A stretch of 64,000 nucleotides of DNA from Bimuria novae-zelandiae CBS 107.79 (Eukaryota > Ascomycota > Dothideomycetes > Pleosporales > Didymosphaeriaceae): contig ML976782.1 in assembly GCA_010015655.1 (NCBI GenBank), positions 66,432 through 130,431 of the forward strand. Reading direction: 5' to 3'. The notes under the pieces were generated by a model. That model saw only the letters and a list, made by a program, of their open reading frames with translations, ran no database searches and was not told the DNA's origin. Of the stretch, positions 12,257 through 23,639 are shown in pieces (the stretch's first letter is position 1; each line of letters opens with the position of its first letter). A program made the position numbers and the translations under genes.

Positions 12257-12662
12257 AATTTATCGGTTATATAGCGCACCTGCGATCTAACTTATTTATT
12301 AGATTATAAGGATAATGTTACATTCGGACAGCTTTAGATAGACGATTTAACACTGTTTTAGAGTTATAATAATAGAGACCTTAAAGCGTTTTAATCCTAA
12401 GTGTTATCCTTACGTAATTATAGGGGCGCTTCCAGCCAGACTTTGGTTTTTGAGAACTGGGTTATAAGTTTTGAAAAATAATTAGGAAGCGAAAAATAAA
12501 ACGCTAATATCTCTTTCTGTAGGTTAAGTAAGTAAATATAGCAATATGGGAATAACTTCATAAGGAAGCCTAGAAATCTCTAGGAAAGTAGAAGCATGAC
12601 GTGAACTTTAGCTATTAAAATTCTTAACGCATCGTTTTAACCTACGAACATTAACACTTAGA
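12257..12662. other. AT-rich intergenic sequence
   Basis: I see no gene. The stretch separates the RBR relic from the start of the LPMO relic and would have held its promoter. Confidence 0.5.
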
Positions 12663-13769
12663 ATGTCTACTTTTTATATATTAATTTTAGTAGTTAGCTT
12701 GCTTGCTTTAGCTCCCTTTATGCGCTCGCACATAATAATGGCCACTCCTTAGCCCTTTGGTTCGCCTAATAGCTCGCCCCTCGACTCTTCCGGGTCCGAC
12801 TACCCATGCAAGATGGCCTCCGCTACAGTAGAGGTTAGGCCTATAAACAAATAGACAGTCGGTTTAACCCAGGAGCTGTCTTTCTCGGTCTCGGCAGTCT
12901 ATAGTAGTGGCTTATGCCAAATTACAGTTACTACGGACAAAAACCCTACGAAGTAGTCTAAGTTTAAGGTTATTTACTCGATTAAGGGTGGCTGCCCTGG
13001 AGTCAGCGGCCCCGCTATATTCGAGTTTAAGATTCTAGATATATTACCTGATGGTGACTTAGTCATGGCCTAGACTTGGTTTAACCATATTAGCAACCGC
13101 GAGATGTATATAAATTACGCTAACGTTAAGGTCATAAGTGGTGCATCTAATACGTCTAAACTCGAAAAGCTGCCGAACATGGCTCTCGCTAACATTAATG
13201 TTGGCTCGGGCGCTTCTTGCAAGACAAAGGAGAGCTTTGACTACACCTTCGCTGGCGTTGGCCAGAACGGCGACACTGTCGACCGGGTTGGCGCTGGCCC
13301 CTTCGTCGACCTTTGCGGTAGCGAGGCTGCCGTCGGAACTGACTCTGGTAGCTCCGGCTCTGAATCTGGTGCTAGTGACAACGATAGTCTCGACACTCCT
13401 GGCCTCGGCGAAGGTGCTGCTGCCGCAACTTCGCCTGCCTCGGTCTCTTCTACACTGATAGTTACGATCCACCCCCTTAACCCAGTGACTGCCCCCACTG
13501 CACCTGCCAACTCTGAAGCTCCTGTTGAATCAGCCCAGCCGACACAAGCACCCGCCTGGTCTACTTCCGCAGCTGCTCCTCCTAGCGGCGGCGCTGCGTT
13601 AGGCACTTGCTCTTTTAACAGCGCCGTCTTGTGCAACGGCGAGACGCAGTTCGGCCTCTGCAATAGCGCCGGGATCTTGTGGCAGGACGTTGCGCCTGGC
13701 ACGAAGTGTCAGAACGGCCAGATTACGCGCCGCGACTTTACCCGCCGCGTCCAGCGCGTTGCTATCTAA
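12663..13769 (+). pseudogene. AA11-type chitin-active lytic polysaccharide monooxygenase, broken by stops
   Basis: The frame starts at ATG 12663 with a hydrophobic signal peptide of about 22 residues, which would be cut so that mature protein begins with His (HIIMATP). An N-terminal His is required for the copper-binding histidine brace. Family motifs follow: PFGSPNSSPL, GSDYPCK, a GGCPG stretch, the core that should read AWTWFN (first Trp now TAG) at about 13068-13085, and NREMYIN. A Ser/Ala/Pro linker (about residues 225-310) leads to a Cys-rich C-terminal module (LGTCSFNSAVLCNGETQFGL), like the X278 module seen on some AA11 enzymes. Four in-frame TAGs (12750 and about 12852, 12954, 13071) break the catalytic half. 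The 3' half is open for 221 codons and GC-rich. The intact enzyme would be secreted and would oxidise chitin. Confidence 0.85.
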
Positions 13770-15640
13770 GCACCTCATGTTTCTGATACCTAGCCGCTAA
13801 CCTAACTTTTCTCCTATTTTAAGCACTAATGTTTGCTATAGCGATTACGTAGCGTGCTTAGCCATCACTAGGTTACGGTTAAGCAATCCCTTTCACCTGT
13901 TATTCTTCTATATTTTAGATTCAGATTTAGGCTTTGCACGTATAGTTTAGCATTTCTTTTTATATATTATTACAGCTCAAAGAGTTGCTACAGACATCTA
14001 TACTTTCTACTTAAACTATCGGACGAATCGGCGGGTAAATCTAATACGAACGAGCGAATATATCCCTAGACGTACCTAATGCAAAGGCCGCACCACCATA
14101 TATATCTTTAGTAAGAGCTTAGCTTTTTACCTAGGCTTGGAAATCTATCTAGAGGATCTTAGCATGTCACTTCCTTACCTACTACGGCGGAGGCACTCCT
14201 GAAAATCTAAGTGCACGCTCGTTCTGGCGCGGCCGTGTACACCTGGTTACTGCCTATTCCTAGAGAGTGCATGTCTAATGGAATCGGGCGGCCACGTAGC
14301 CTAGTATGCAATTCGGAGTGGGTGTCGTCGCGGTGGAACCTGACCGGCGACCTGTAGGTACGCGACGTTACAAGGCACCTAACGTAGACCTATTAGTAGC
14401 TATAGAATTCTATACTATTATTATAGATAATAGCTACACTAGTTACTACAGCATGTCCTTAAAGGGGCGCGGGTGTGTATTAAAGCCGTGCCTCCTTAGA
14501 ACTTAGGAGCACTGGCCTGGGCCTGGGTCTGGACTTGGGCTCGGGCTCGCCGACGATTAGAGAACCGTATGCTGACTGAAGAGCTTGCCAGGTCTTGGCG
14601 TTGGGCAGTGAGTGCAAAGATTAGAGCCTACTAGCTATATCCGCGAGAGAGAAGGAAACTCTAACGGCATGGCCTTGCCACTAACGCAGGCGTCCTTACT
14701 ACTTTCCCTTTTTAGCCAACGCATGCTGCGGATGACGGGAAAGTGCTTTATGCAGGGGCAACGGCAAGGAAGGGGTAACAGCAAGGAAGGTGCAATCGAC
14801 TAGATACAATCCTTCTCGTCATGCATGAAGGACGCTAGACGTTATCCCTAGATTCTATTTCCGCGGCACGAGGACGCTTAAGACACGGCCTTAGCCTGCT
14901 TTAGCAAACTTCGTGTAATAGGGGGAGTTATACGCGTGGAATCTTAACCTATTTAAACTTCTACGTCTTCGCTCTCCCTAATCCACCAAGGACCCGTCTT
15001 AACGAGCAACCACAAGCAATAACTATAACTAACTCTTTTTATAGCCGTGTAAATATAGCCCTTTTAGACTTTATTTAGTATAATCCCTCTAATGCGACAA
15101 AACTGCGTGCCCTAAAGAACAAGAAGCACTCCAGGACTGCTTAGACTATTAGTTCTAGAAAGGGAATAAAGGCTCAACCCGAAACTGGAAAGGACTATAT
15201 AAAGACACTAAATGTAGTTAACTACATAGATTTGACAGGTAGGCACTCTATACGGCTGACAAGGCAGCATCTCGTGTGTTAGGCATGGCATGATAGCTAA
15301 CATAGCTACAGAAGATAATAAGCCCGGTGATAGTAGCGGTGCTAGTTAGTAGGGTAGTGAAACTCGCACTGCTAACGACTCTGCTATTAAAAGCGTAAAC
15401 GGAAGCTTAGAGCATAAGCACTAAGAAAACTTAAATAAACCTGCTTTTAAGGATTATAGTTAAGGCAAGTATTACTACTTTGTTAGATTAAGGGTTCCAC
15501 GCTAATATTCTAACACGGCATAAGGAGTATAGTTATTTCCTACAATAGTCTACATAAGCCAGGCATCAGCGGAAGCCACCTAAGAGACAACGAGGAAACG
15601 ACTCAAGACCATGAATTATCTCACCCACACTATAATAACG
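13770..15640. other. Intergenic, RIP-affected, no supportable gene
   Basis: Only short unrelated frames are present (about 14306-14506, 14612-14803), without motifs. From 15270 on, pieces of protein-like composition appear on + but change frame. No tRNA or terminal repeat was recognised. Confidence 0.4.
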
Positions 15641-15642
15641 AG

Positions 15643-16440
15643 GTGGATACCGTGCATCCCGCCAAATTATTACTAACGATAAATATTCAGTCGCTAGAGG
15701 GAGCTAATAACTCTATTGCTGTGGAAACGCCAACGTTGCAGATAATAAGCGGTACGTCGAGTACATCTAAGCGGAGACGTTCACTAGGCGAAGAAAGCAA
15801 CAACTGTATCCATCGCACTGGAGGCAAGAGGCGTAGAAAGGCTAATACTGGTTCACTCCAACGCGCCAAGGTGGATACCAATTGTAAATACGAAGTGGAA
15901 AGCATTCGCACCATGTAAGTAACTAAAGATAGAAGGCGACAATATTAGGTCGACTAGTCTAGAGACCTGCGTTAGTATAACGAAGCTAACTTACGCAACT
16001 ACCCTTTAAAGCTTTAAGAATTTTACAAACGAAATCCTAAACGGCTAGCCCCTTCTATAGAGCTTTAGAGATAGATAGAGGACTTTAAGGCAGACAATTG
16101 TCCTAGCCATAATAGCTCTAAGCAATCGTGAATAGAAGAAGCACTTTAGAACACTAGCCTGTAGTATTTAGGGTAAGAAGTTAAGTTAAGCGAGAGAGTG
16201 GAATATTAGTAGGTAGCAGTATAGACGTTTGTAACATAGTAGTTTACATTATTTACTATTTAACGTTAGACAGGAAAAATAAAGGTCTTAGACTAGAACT
16301 AAGCGTGCTTCTATGCCTACCTTAGGTCTAACGTTAAGCAAGGCGGAGTTTAAGAACAAGATATAGTCTACGTCTAGGATAGACTCCCGCGTATTGCCCG
16401 GATGTGACCTTTTACTAAGAATAAGCGACATAAGACTCGG
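15643..16440 (+). pseudogene. Unidentified reading-frame relics upstream of the KR fragment
   Basis: A 91-codon frame at 15643-15918 is rich in Lys/Arg (SKRRRSLGEE, GGKRRRK), as in nuclear proteins. From about 15961, the frame that later contains the KR domain reads DLRQYNEANLRNYP-like text if TAG is taken as a lost Gln. Just before the KR it shows QDIVYVQDRLPRIAR, similar to the segment preceding KR in fungal polyketide synthases. I cannot assign the rest. Confidence 0.3.
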
Positions 16441-17012
16441 TTAAACACAACGTTGCTGCCGAAGCCACACGGTACATACATTGTCGCTGGCGGGTTTAGT
16501 GATCTAGGTCTCAAAGTGCTCAAATTCCTTGTCCCAACGGGGGCCCGTTGCATTATAATTATTTCCTATAGCGGTCTTCCTCTTCCGCGCTAATGGATTA
16601 CTGCTAAAGGCCAAGTGAAGGTTATTGCTAATAAGATAAACAAACTGGAAAATAAGGGTGTAAGCATTTATAGCATTGCATTAGATATTAGCGCCTTAGA
16701 TACAGAATCGCAACTGCTCCTAGCGCTTGATTAATTATACCTCTTACGCGTCCTAGGTACTGTGTATGCTACCAGCATTAATAAGGACGGCCTCTTAATA
16801 GGTACCACTTCCGCAACCTTCTCCTAAATCTTTGCCCTAAAGGTCGCTGGTGCTCTTTTACTACACATATTATTTCCACCACGCATGTTAGACTTCTTTA
16901 TACTCTTTTTGTCTATTGGCCAGCTCGTTGGCATATTAGGCCAAGCACCCTACGGCGCGGAAAACGCCTTCCTGGACGTTCTTACACTCTAGCGTGGTAA
17001 AATTTTATAAAA
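16441..17012 (+). pseudogene. Ketoreductase (KR) domain fragment of a type I polyketide synthase
   Basis: In one frame from about 16441 the sequence reads [20 protein letters not shown], the typical entry to a PKS KR domain (the usual GGLGGLG NADP-binding loop is altered to GGFSDLG). Then [12 protein letters not shown], a D-I pair (ALDISALD), KVAGALLLHILFP, LDFFILFLSIGQLVGILGQAPYG and ENAFLDVLT match the rest of the Rossmann-type KR. The active-site region FILFLS...G.APYGAENAFLD keeps the Tyr. Stops are TAG/TAA at Gln-type positions. No KS, AT or ACP domain is visible nearby, so this is an isolated fragment and not a working cluster. Confidence 0.75.
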
Positions 17013-17560
17013 AGGAAAAGAAAAGAAAAAGCTTTAAGCTCTAACATAAGGGGCAGCACTATAGTAGGTCTATAAACTAATCTACTATTCTCTTTCGCTA
17101 CTTTCGGCAGGGGTCGTATGCTATTCCTTTGTAATAAATACGTTACATTTGTTAGTTAGGCGACTTAGCCATCTCGCCGAGGTAGTTACTAGATGAATTC
17201 TTTGTTCACGGGAGCATATAAGCAGGAATAGGAGGCCAACACCCTTCTAATTAAGAGTAAAGCCCTAAGCATGGCAAGAATAATAATAAGACCTTCTGTA
17301 CAGACCACTAACTCTATATTAATAACACACGCCATGTGCGTCTAACGCATGCCTTATAAAATACATCTTTCTATGCAACTTTATAGAATAGGAAGGATAG
17401 TGGCATTTAAACTCACCCTAATACTAGGGGTCCTTGAAATGTGTCTCCACGTGCCTTCTTAAGACGTCTTTCCGCAGTATACGACGCATTCGCCGTTTGT
17501 ATAAGAACTTCTCTTTACCTATATAAAGAAGGCATACTGGATATGGGAGTATTATTAGGT
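17013..17560. other. No gene recognised
   Basis: AT-rich, with A-runs just after the KR fragment (17005-17035) and no open frame of note on either strand. Confidence 0.4.
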
Positions 17561-17567
17561 ATAGATG

Positions 17568-19990
17568 CTAGGATTGAACTTCGACTACTTCTTTATCCCC
17601 TTGTGTAGTGGGCTCCTGCTTCTTAAGACTGCTATCTAGACCTATTAGATTAACAAGAGAGCTATCCATCTTCTTGCGCTTTAAGGAAGATAATATTAAG
17701 TTATCTATATAGTCTATCTTTTGTTTAAGAACCTTTAGGTGGCGAGTCTCCTGCCTAAGGCATAGTTTAGCCAAGGTATAGATATATCAGACACGAGCTT
17801 GGTCGTTCTTAAAAGGCTAAAAAAGTATACTAGCTATAGTTACACGTTCTTTAAGTTTAAACTTAACGTTTAGTAATATTAGAACTTCGTTCGCGGCCTT
17901 CCCCCTAAGCTATCTAGTTATCTTAATTATATTAATTAACTCGTGGAAGGTGCGGATTGCCATAGTTTGTTGTACCTAACGTAATTTTTTAGAGGTACTA
18001 TTAATTTTATAGTTTGCCTCTTTGTATTTTGCATAAAGCGAAGTTCCTTTAGCCTTAACGAGTGGACGGAAGCCCTGTTCGTATAGCTTATTCTTGTATG
18101 TTTCCTGCTCGTCACGAAGTGCGATAAGCAGCGGGTCTTTCCGCACTTTCTCCTGTTGCTTATCGCTGAGCTCTATTGGCGCTTGTTAATCTCGCGATAA
18201 ACCTATGCGTGTAATAGACTAGATTAGTTCTTCCTTAGAAGGGGTACTAAAATAGATTAACTAAAAGTCGCGTGCGATGTGCGTTAGTGTATAATATCTT
18301 TTATATGTGTCCCTGACATGACCTATGGTCTGGTTCCGTTCCGTGGAAGTAAGAATGTCTGGCAGATTCTATTAGCTCTAGTATAAGAGAGTAGGGATCC
18401 CTAGTAAGGCTTGCATACTATTAATATTGCTACTAGAAGCTCGTTGTAGCTAGTAAAGCTTAAGATCTGCTTTAAATCCTGCAACACGCCCTAGCCAGAT
18501 AAATATGTCACGATACTTCTAGTAAGGGAACGCTATATTTAAAGCTGTATAACCACCCTTAACTGTACTTTAAACGTTGTAGAAGAAAGGCTTGTCTAGC
18601 AACTCTTTCTTTTATTAAATATGGAGTACATCGCGGTCTGCTGGTATGTTAAGATTAAATATTTACTAAATATTAGCAAATTTATTACGGAATGCATCCT
18701 GTCTAATGCTAATGCCTAGTATATGCGAAATAATGCAGAACGCAGGCAATCCTTTAAGGCAAAATGTAAACATCTTCCTAGAAGGTAATATTAGAGTTAT
18801 GTAGTTTGATCCTTCTGCATGATATAACATACAGTGTTCTGTCTTTATCCTTATTCTTAACGTGCTCTAGGTTTATATTTACTATAATAGTGCTTTAATT
18901 TGCTTCCGTAAGGCTGCGAACCTTTATAAGTGACACGTCCTTAAAGTAGAGTGCTTTGTTGCTGCCTTTATTGCTTGCACTCTTAACAAGGGCTCCTGGC
19001 CGTGTAGCAGTAGCTGCGCTCAAGAGGAGGAGCACTAAGATCTGTACCCGAATAAACCTGTGCAGCGGCTTCCTGTCGTCGACCTATAGAGCATGGAGAA
19101 TAACATAGAGGTCCTAGACGTACATGGCTAGCTTGTCCTTCTTTAACCTATCTAGTCCGAGATCTGGAATCCACTTCGTTTAGTTAGGTTAAAGTTATAT
19201 ATTTAAGGGAGAATAGGCTAGCTTACGTTGCGAATGTCTTTTAAAAACCCGTTTGCCATTACATAACCTATAGTATTATAATAATACATGCTAATCCTTT
19301 TTTAATACGCCTCTATTGCACTCTTCTTAAGGATTCGGGAATGCTGTGTTCGCTAAAAAAGGTATGATTTAAATACTGCGGGGTCGCATCTGCGCAGCTG
19401 GTCTACTAGAGATAGTCCTGTTTGTTTCTAGAGCTTGCGGCAGTACCTAGTCTATATTAGTTTAAAGAGCGTGACGGTAAGGGGCTCTATAATCCTTACT
19501 TCTTCTAAAATTCGCTTTCTGCCATCCATAACCTCGTCGTTCGATTAGTGTGTTTCGGCCTTGCTGTACCTTGCTTTGTATAGTAGGCAATTGTCCCTAT
19601 TATCATATCTGCCTTAGAATCTAATTCCACGTCCAGTTCTCTATCCGAATTAGGGTCGACATCGCTGCGACCTTCAGAATATATTATATCTTATAACTTA
19701 ACATCTGTTTCTAAGCCCGAGCATAAGTCTAGATTAAGATCCGAGTCTAGGGAAAAGCTAGAACTAGTGTTGGATAAGGGCGTCGCAGGGAAGGACAGCG
19801 AGTCTGGATCGAGGACAGCGGGTGAGATAACAGTAGAGACATTGCGGGTTTCTCTCTTTGTTCTCCTACGAGGAACCGCTACAGTTATAGCACGAGCGCT
19901 ACTAGATCCGCCGCTACGCTAAACTATTGTCTTCGCGTTGCAGGCAGGTTTAGGCGTAATAACGCGGCCACTAGAGGGAGGTAGGCGTGC
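17568..19990 (-). pseudogene. DUF3435 (FluG-type, tyrosine-recombinase-like) protein, RIP-degraded
   Basis: Reading leftward, an acidic Ser/Asp-rich N-terminal stretch (about 19990-19600) leads to the conserved core RKPLHRFIRVQILVLLLLSA followed by TRPGALVKS and NKALYFKDVSLIKV (about 19075-18920), then FCLKGLPAFCI (about 18760). Next come DRDVLHI, LDKPFF, YRDIFIWLGRVAGF and RNQTIGHVRDTYKRYYT (about 18330-18265), the last carrying the GHVxxxYxxYY block where tyrosine recombinases have their Tyr. It ends in a Lys-rich helix at 17568-17774. DUF3435 proteins include the captains of fungal Starship elements as well as smaller Crypton-like families. Which type this is cannot be told from a relic. 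Stops are TAG/TAA. Confidence 0.82.
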
Positions 19991-20289
19991 GTTAGAATTA
20001 ATTTTAGGGAGGGTTAGACACGGTAGGAAGGTAAAAGAGCGGACCCTTTAAATAGGTGCTAGCGTAGCATTAGAGAGCAGAAGGGGGCCATATCTAACCT
20101 AGCGAAGCGCTTATAAGGCGTAGGGACATAGTGTGCGGCGTAGGGACGTAATATACCGTGGAGTAAGGGGCACTGTCTATTAGTCTAAGCGAGCAGGGTT
20201 ACCTCTAAAGCAGCGAGCTGTCTAGGGCTAAGCGAGGTGGACACGCCGCCAAAAGCGGCGGTAAACCACCTCCGAAAATGGACGCATTT

Positions 20290-21315
20290 CCACGACCACT
20301 TGAATATTAGTAGTTATAATCTATTAACTTACTAAAGAATTAAGGTTTATGCTAATTAGGGAAGCTATATTAGCAAAAGAATTAGTCTATATAGTAGAAT
20401 AAAAACTAATATTATAGGTTAGACGACTAAATAAGTTTATTATAGATAGGGCTAAGATATTTATATTATTATATTAGACCACGTTTATAACTAAATTAGA
20501 GATTAAATATAAGCTCACAACCAGCTTCCACCCTAAGATAGATAGCTAAACTAAGTAAATAAACTAAATATTAAAACAATATCTCTAGATGTATATAAAT
20601 AAACTTTAAGATAACTAGGTCGAGCTATTACTAACAGCCTAGCTGGCATATAATAGCGTAAGATTGGCGACTATAGGGTATTTGCCATATTACGCAAACC
20701 ACGGATGCGAGCTAACGACTTACTAAGATTTATTAGACATTTAGAGCATTGCAAAAGACGTAGCTAATAAAGCTAGCGTTATATAAGATTTACACGAAAC
20801 GCTATATAAGAATATTACGTAACGTAATAAGTAAATAGCGCAATAGGTAAATAAGAAAAGGATTATAAAACTAACTTTTAAAAAGGGAGATAAAGTCCTC
20901 CTTTTATAAAAAAAAATTTAAGATAAAAAGGCTAAGTAGAAAACTAGATAATCTTTATAAAAGACTATTTAAGGTTTAAAAGATTAGAGGACTAGTAAAT
21001 TTTAAACTATAATTACTTATAAACACACGTATACACCTAGTTTTCTATAAATCCTTATTAGAACTAGCACTACTAGACGCCGAACTAGAAATATAACTTA
21101 AACTCGAGGATAAGGAATACAGGGTTAAAATAATTAGAGACTTATAAAAGATTAGACGTTAGTACAAGTACCTAGTAAAGTAGGAAGGATAGCTAGAGAA
21201 TTATAATACGTAGGAACTAGTGTAGAACCTTATAAACTATAAAATAACGCTAGAGAAGTTCTACACGGAGTATCTAAAAGTCCCGCGGCTAGATTAGCTA
21301 GGAACTTAAAAAAGT
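20290..21315 (+). pseudogene. Gypsy-E pol 3' end: integrase core, C-terminal domain, chromodomain
   Basis: The frame gives KYKLTTSFHPKIDS (about 20510-20555), where the family has TAYHPQTDGQ. It continues with MYINKL and a LLLTA-LAYNS stretch, then GYLPYYANHG (the usual GxTPFxxxxG loop), FKKGDKVLLL (about 20875), and a chromodomain RYKYLVK...EG.LENYNT.E (about 21160-21215). Aromatic or Trp positions are often TAG, as expected from TGG. Chromodomains of Gypsy integrases guide insertion into histone-marked chromatin. Confidence 0.65.
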
Positions 21316-21439
21316 TAAAAGACGCAGAAGGGTTAAAAGGAGTAAATAAGTTAGCTTATAACTAGCCTAAGTTAGATATAGGTAGTAATAGTAAAGATAG
21401 AATAAGGGCGCTAGCGTTTATACTCTTAAAAGAAAATGG

Positions 21440-21822
21440 CTTTAGGATCCTAGCTTTACGCTCTAGATATTTTAACTCTTTTATTAATATAATTTTTTTT
21501 ACCTTATAATAGTATTTTTTTAAACGTTAAATAACTTTCGTTCTCTCTAAGCTAGTTCCTTTTTTAAGTAAAGAATATTACCTTAAAGATAGCGTTACTT
21601 TACTTTTACCGCTTAATATTTAGTCCGCGTTAAAACTAAACTGTACTAGACTTTTGCCTAAATATAGTAAGCGTAAAAGCTAGTAAATAACTCTACTATG
21701 CACTTTAGCCCCTTCTCTTTATAATACTTATATAAAGTTAGTATTTTAACGTTCGCGTCTAAGATAGCCTTTATCTAGTCCTAGCAGCGTTAGTTAAAAG
21801 ACGTTATTAAGACTTTAGGTAT
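21440..21822 (-). pseudogene. Gypsy-E antisense ORF with decayed Zn(II)2Cys6-like cluster
   Basis: Reading leftward from a probable start at 21822 (ATA, likely a mutated ATG), the frame contains Y-x2-Y-x6-C-x8-Y-x2-Y-x6-Y at 21640-21735. These six positions coincide exactly in spacing with six Cys in the Gypsy-D antisense ORF. Five are Tyr (TAT/TAC), which is what TGT/TGC become when RIP acts on the opposite strand. An S-L-V follows the last position, as E-L-F-V does in Gypsy-D. Downstream the text is Lys/Leu-rich with many TAA/TAG. The end is approximate. Confidence 0.55.
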
Positions 21823-22170
21823 AGTTAGGTAGGCGATAAAAAGGGTATAAAGTAAACTTATAATAAGAGCTTTAATAGCTACTTATACGCGCGCACGCTA
21901 GCGCTACTATATAATTATAAAATAATAGGTATTAGGATAATTACCTTAAGAAGAAGGATAATATTATAAGTTTAAAAAACCTAAATAGTAGCATAACTAT
22001 AGATAAGGATAAATAGGGGAGGTAAATAAGGTTATACTATAACTAGCCTATAAAGACTTGCGGGGTCGCTTATATTAGTTAGGGTTGTATAACTTTAATT
22101 TAATAGTAGCTTTAGATTAAGGTAATCTGCTAAGAGCTTTAAACCACGGTGATCCGCCAAGGGGGCCAGA

Positions 22171-22371
22171 TGTCAGGGACATTCTTGACCCCCACAAAAG
22201 GCGACCCTCGGAGATCCTCCGGATCTCTCTCGGGCCTCCACCGGAGCTGCCCCGGCTCAGTCACGTGGTGTAGTCTATATATTCCTCTATAGACCCTTTG
22301 ACATCCAGCAAGGATTTGTCTAATATACACGTTCACCCTGATCCGAATTGCCTACTATAAAGTGCCTTACA
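22171..22371 (+). repeat. Gypsy-A 5' LTR
   Basis: 201 bases, TGTCAGGG ... GCCTTACA, matching 35766-35966 with only transitions (for example CTGATCC against CTAATCC). It is preceded by the target duplication CCAGA. Confidence 0.95.
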
Positions 22372-22484
22372 ATTCAAATCCTTCCCCCCTCCTTTTTTTA
22401 AAAGGGAGGTAGTTAATTTAGAATTACCCTCTAAACTACTCTCTCTACGATAACACCCTGTTACCTATCTAATAAGTTACCGCG

Positions 22485-23370
22485 ATGCCTCTAAAGACAG
22501 TAAAAGAGATAATAGCGAGCCTATAAATAAGAAAAGGCAAGCAACGCGGGGAGTCCCTAAAGACTAGTAGCTATATTACTAAGTTTAACACGGAGGATAA
22601 GGCAGGAGACGACTTTAAGTAATTAAATTATTAACTCTTCTATAAAGGCGCAGGAGCGGAATTTCCCTAGAGGGCGCAACACCTAGGGGACGGCCCTGCC
22701 CCTAAAGGCGCGAGTTAGCGTCCTTATGGCCCAAGCGGTGGCCAAGTCGCAGAGCGACTAAAAAGCGGAACCCATAAAACCTTCGCCACTGAGAAAGGGA
22801 ACACTGGCCCCGAGCGGCCAACTCCTGGACTAGTATCGGGCAGCGCCCGGCCTCAGAGTGGGCTAAGGCCCCAAGGCGAAGGCCAAAGTGAGGTAAACAC
22901 TCCCACTTTAGGCCTAAGCCGGCATCCTACTCTGACTATAGGCCCTGCCACACTCGTAGCGTTAGGTGCAACACCGTCTATAACTAATATTATTAATTAA
23001 CGATTAATAAAGTTACTAGACGCTCAGGACCGAGATGCTCCCCTTAAGGAAATCTTATAGCTTTAATAATAGTTAGAACTAGTTAGGAGTATAATGACCC
23101 TAATAACTATAGCGGCTCTAACCTATGACCGGGTACGTTTCGCTTAAGAGGAAGCCTCTTGAACGTTAGGCGCTCTTTGAAAGGTCTCCCTGTAGCCCAA
23201 GCTGGGCACGGAGAACCGCCCCCCCGCATGCTACTAGGGTGGAATAGTGGCGTTATAACATAGACTCTACCTTTGAGATGGTGCAGATCTTTAATGATTC
23301 GGTTACCAGGACCCGTTGGATTCTGAGCACGATCTAATACACAATACACCGCAACCTAGTTAAGAGAAAG
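22485..23370 (+). pseudogene. Gypsy-A gag, 5' half
   Basis: ATG 22485 opens a frame (MPLKTVKEIIASL ...) with RIP-type stops, downstream of the 5' LTR. This is the position expected for gag. Copia-B interrupts it at 23371, and the sequence resumes at 28694. The part 22660-22960 is GC-rich and Pro/Gly/Arg-coding. The family domain is inferred from position more than from motif. Confidence 0.5.
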
Positions 23371-23594
23371 TGTTAGATTTGATAGTGTTCTATCACTTTG
23401 AGATAATGCAATGATGAGAATTGATGGTTGTGATGATTTATTAATGATGTTCGTGTTCTGTCTGTGTCTGGAATGCAGATGTGTGCGAGGCTCCAAATAA
23501 GTGCCGCTGCAGCGCTAGCCCTATTTAGAATAGTATAAAAGAGAGAGTGCTCCAGCCTCATATCCACAATAGATAGAGGCCATATAATCGGACA
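23371..23594 (-). repeat. Copia-B LTR (3' LTR of the minus-strand element)
   Basis: 224 bases, TGTTAGATTTG ... ATAATCGGACA, repeated at 28470-28693 and 49501-49724. Confidence 0.93.
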
Positions 23595-23639
23595 CACCCC
23601 CTTAGCTTGGGCTTATCCTCAAGCTGGACCTTCACATTA

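Larger units (their letters stand above)
20290..22165 (+). mobile_element. Gypsy-E, 3' part of a Ty3/Gypsy chromovirus-like retrotransposon
   Basis: The integrase C-terminal half and chromodomain are present on +, followed by about 850 bases containing an antisense frame. The 5' half is missing and no LTR was recognised. Gypsy-A inserted at 22171 ends the readable part. Decay is much stronger than in Gypsy-A or Gypsy-D, so this is the older element. Confidence 0.65.

Noticed and set aside
13241..13702. Minus-strand 153-codon frame
   Set aside because: It is a mirror of the Ser/Ala/Pro-rich LPMO linker, where low complexity keeps the opposite strand open.
11525..19990. A complete Starship or a secondary-metabolite gene cluster
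   Set aside because: There is one recombinase relic, one KR domain and two host-type relics, but no element ends, no further cargo and no other PKS domains.
20225..20285. GC-rich small inverted repeat (CCGCCAAAAGCGG)
   Set aside because: A short hairpin without T-run, gene end or second copy. It may be a relic boundary, and no function can be argued.
22139..22336. Minus-strand 65-codon frame, repeated at 35749-35955
   Set aside because: Both lie inside the Gypsy-A LTRs, so the repetition reflects the LTR pair and not a conserved protein.
23373..23597. Minus-strand 74-codon frame
   Set aside because: It is contained in the Copia-B LTR, and the same text is broken in the other LTR copies.
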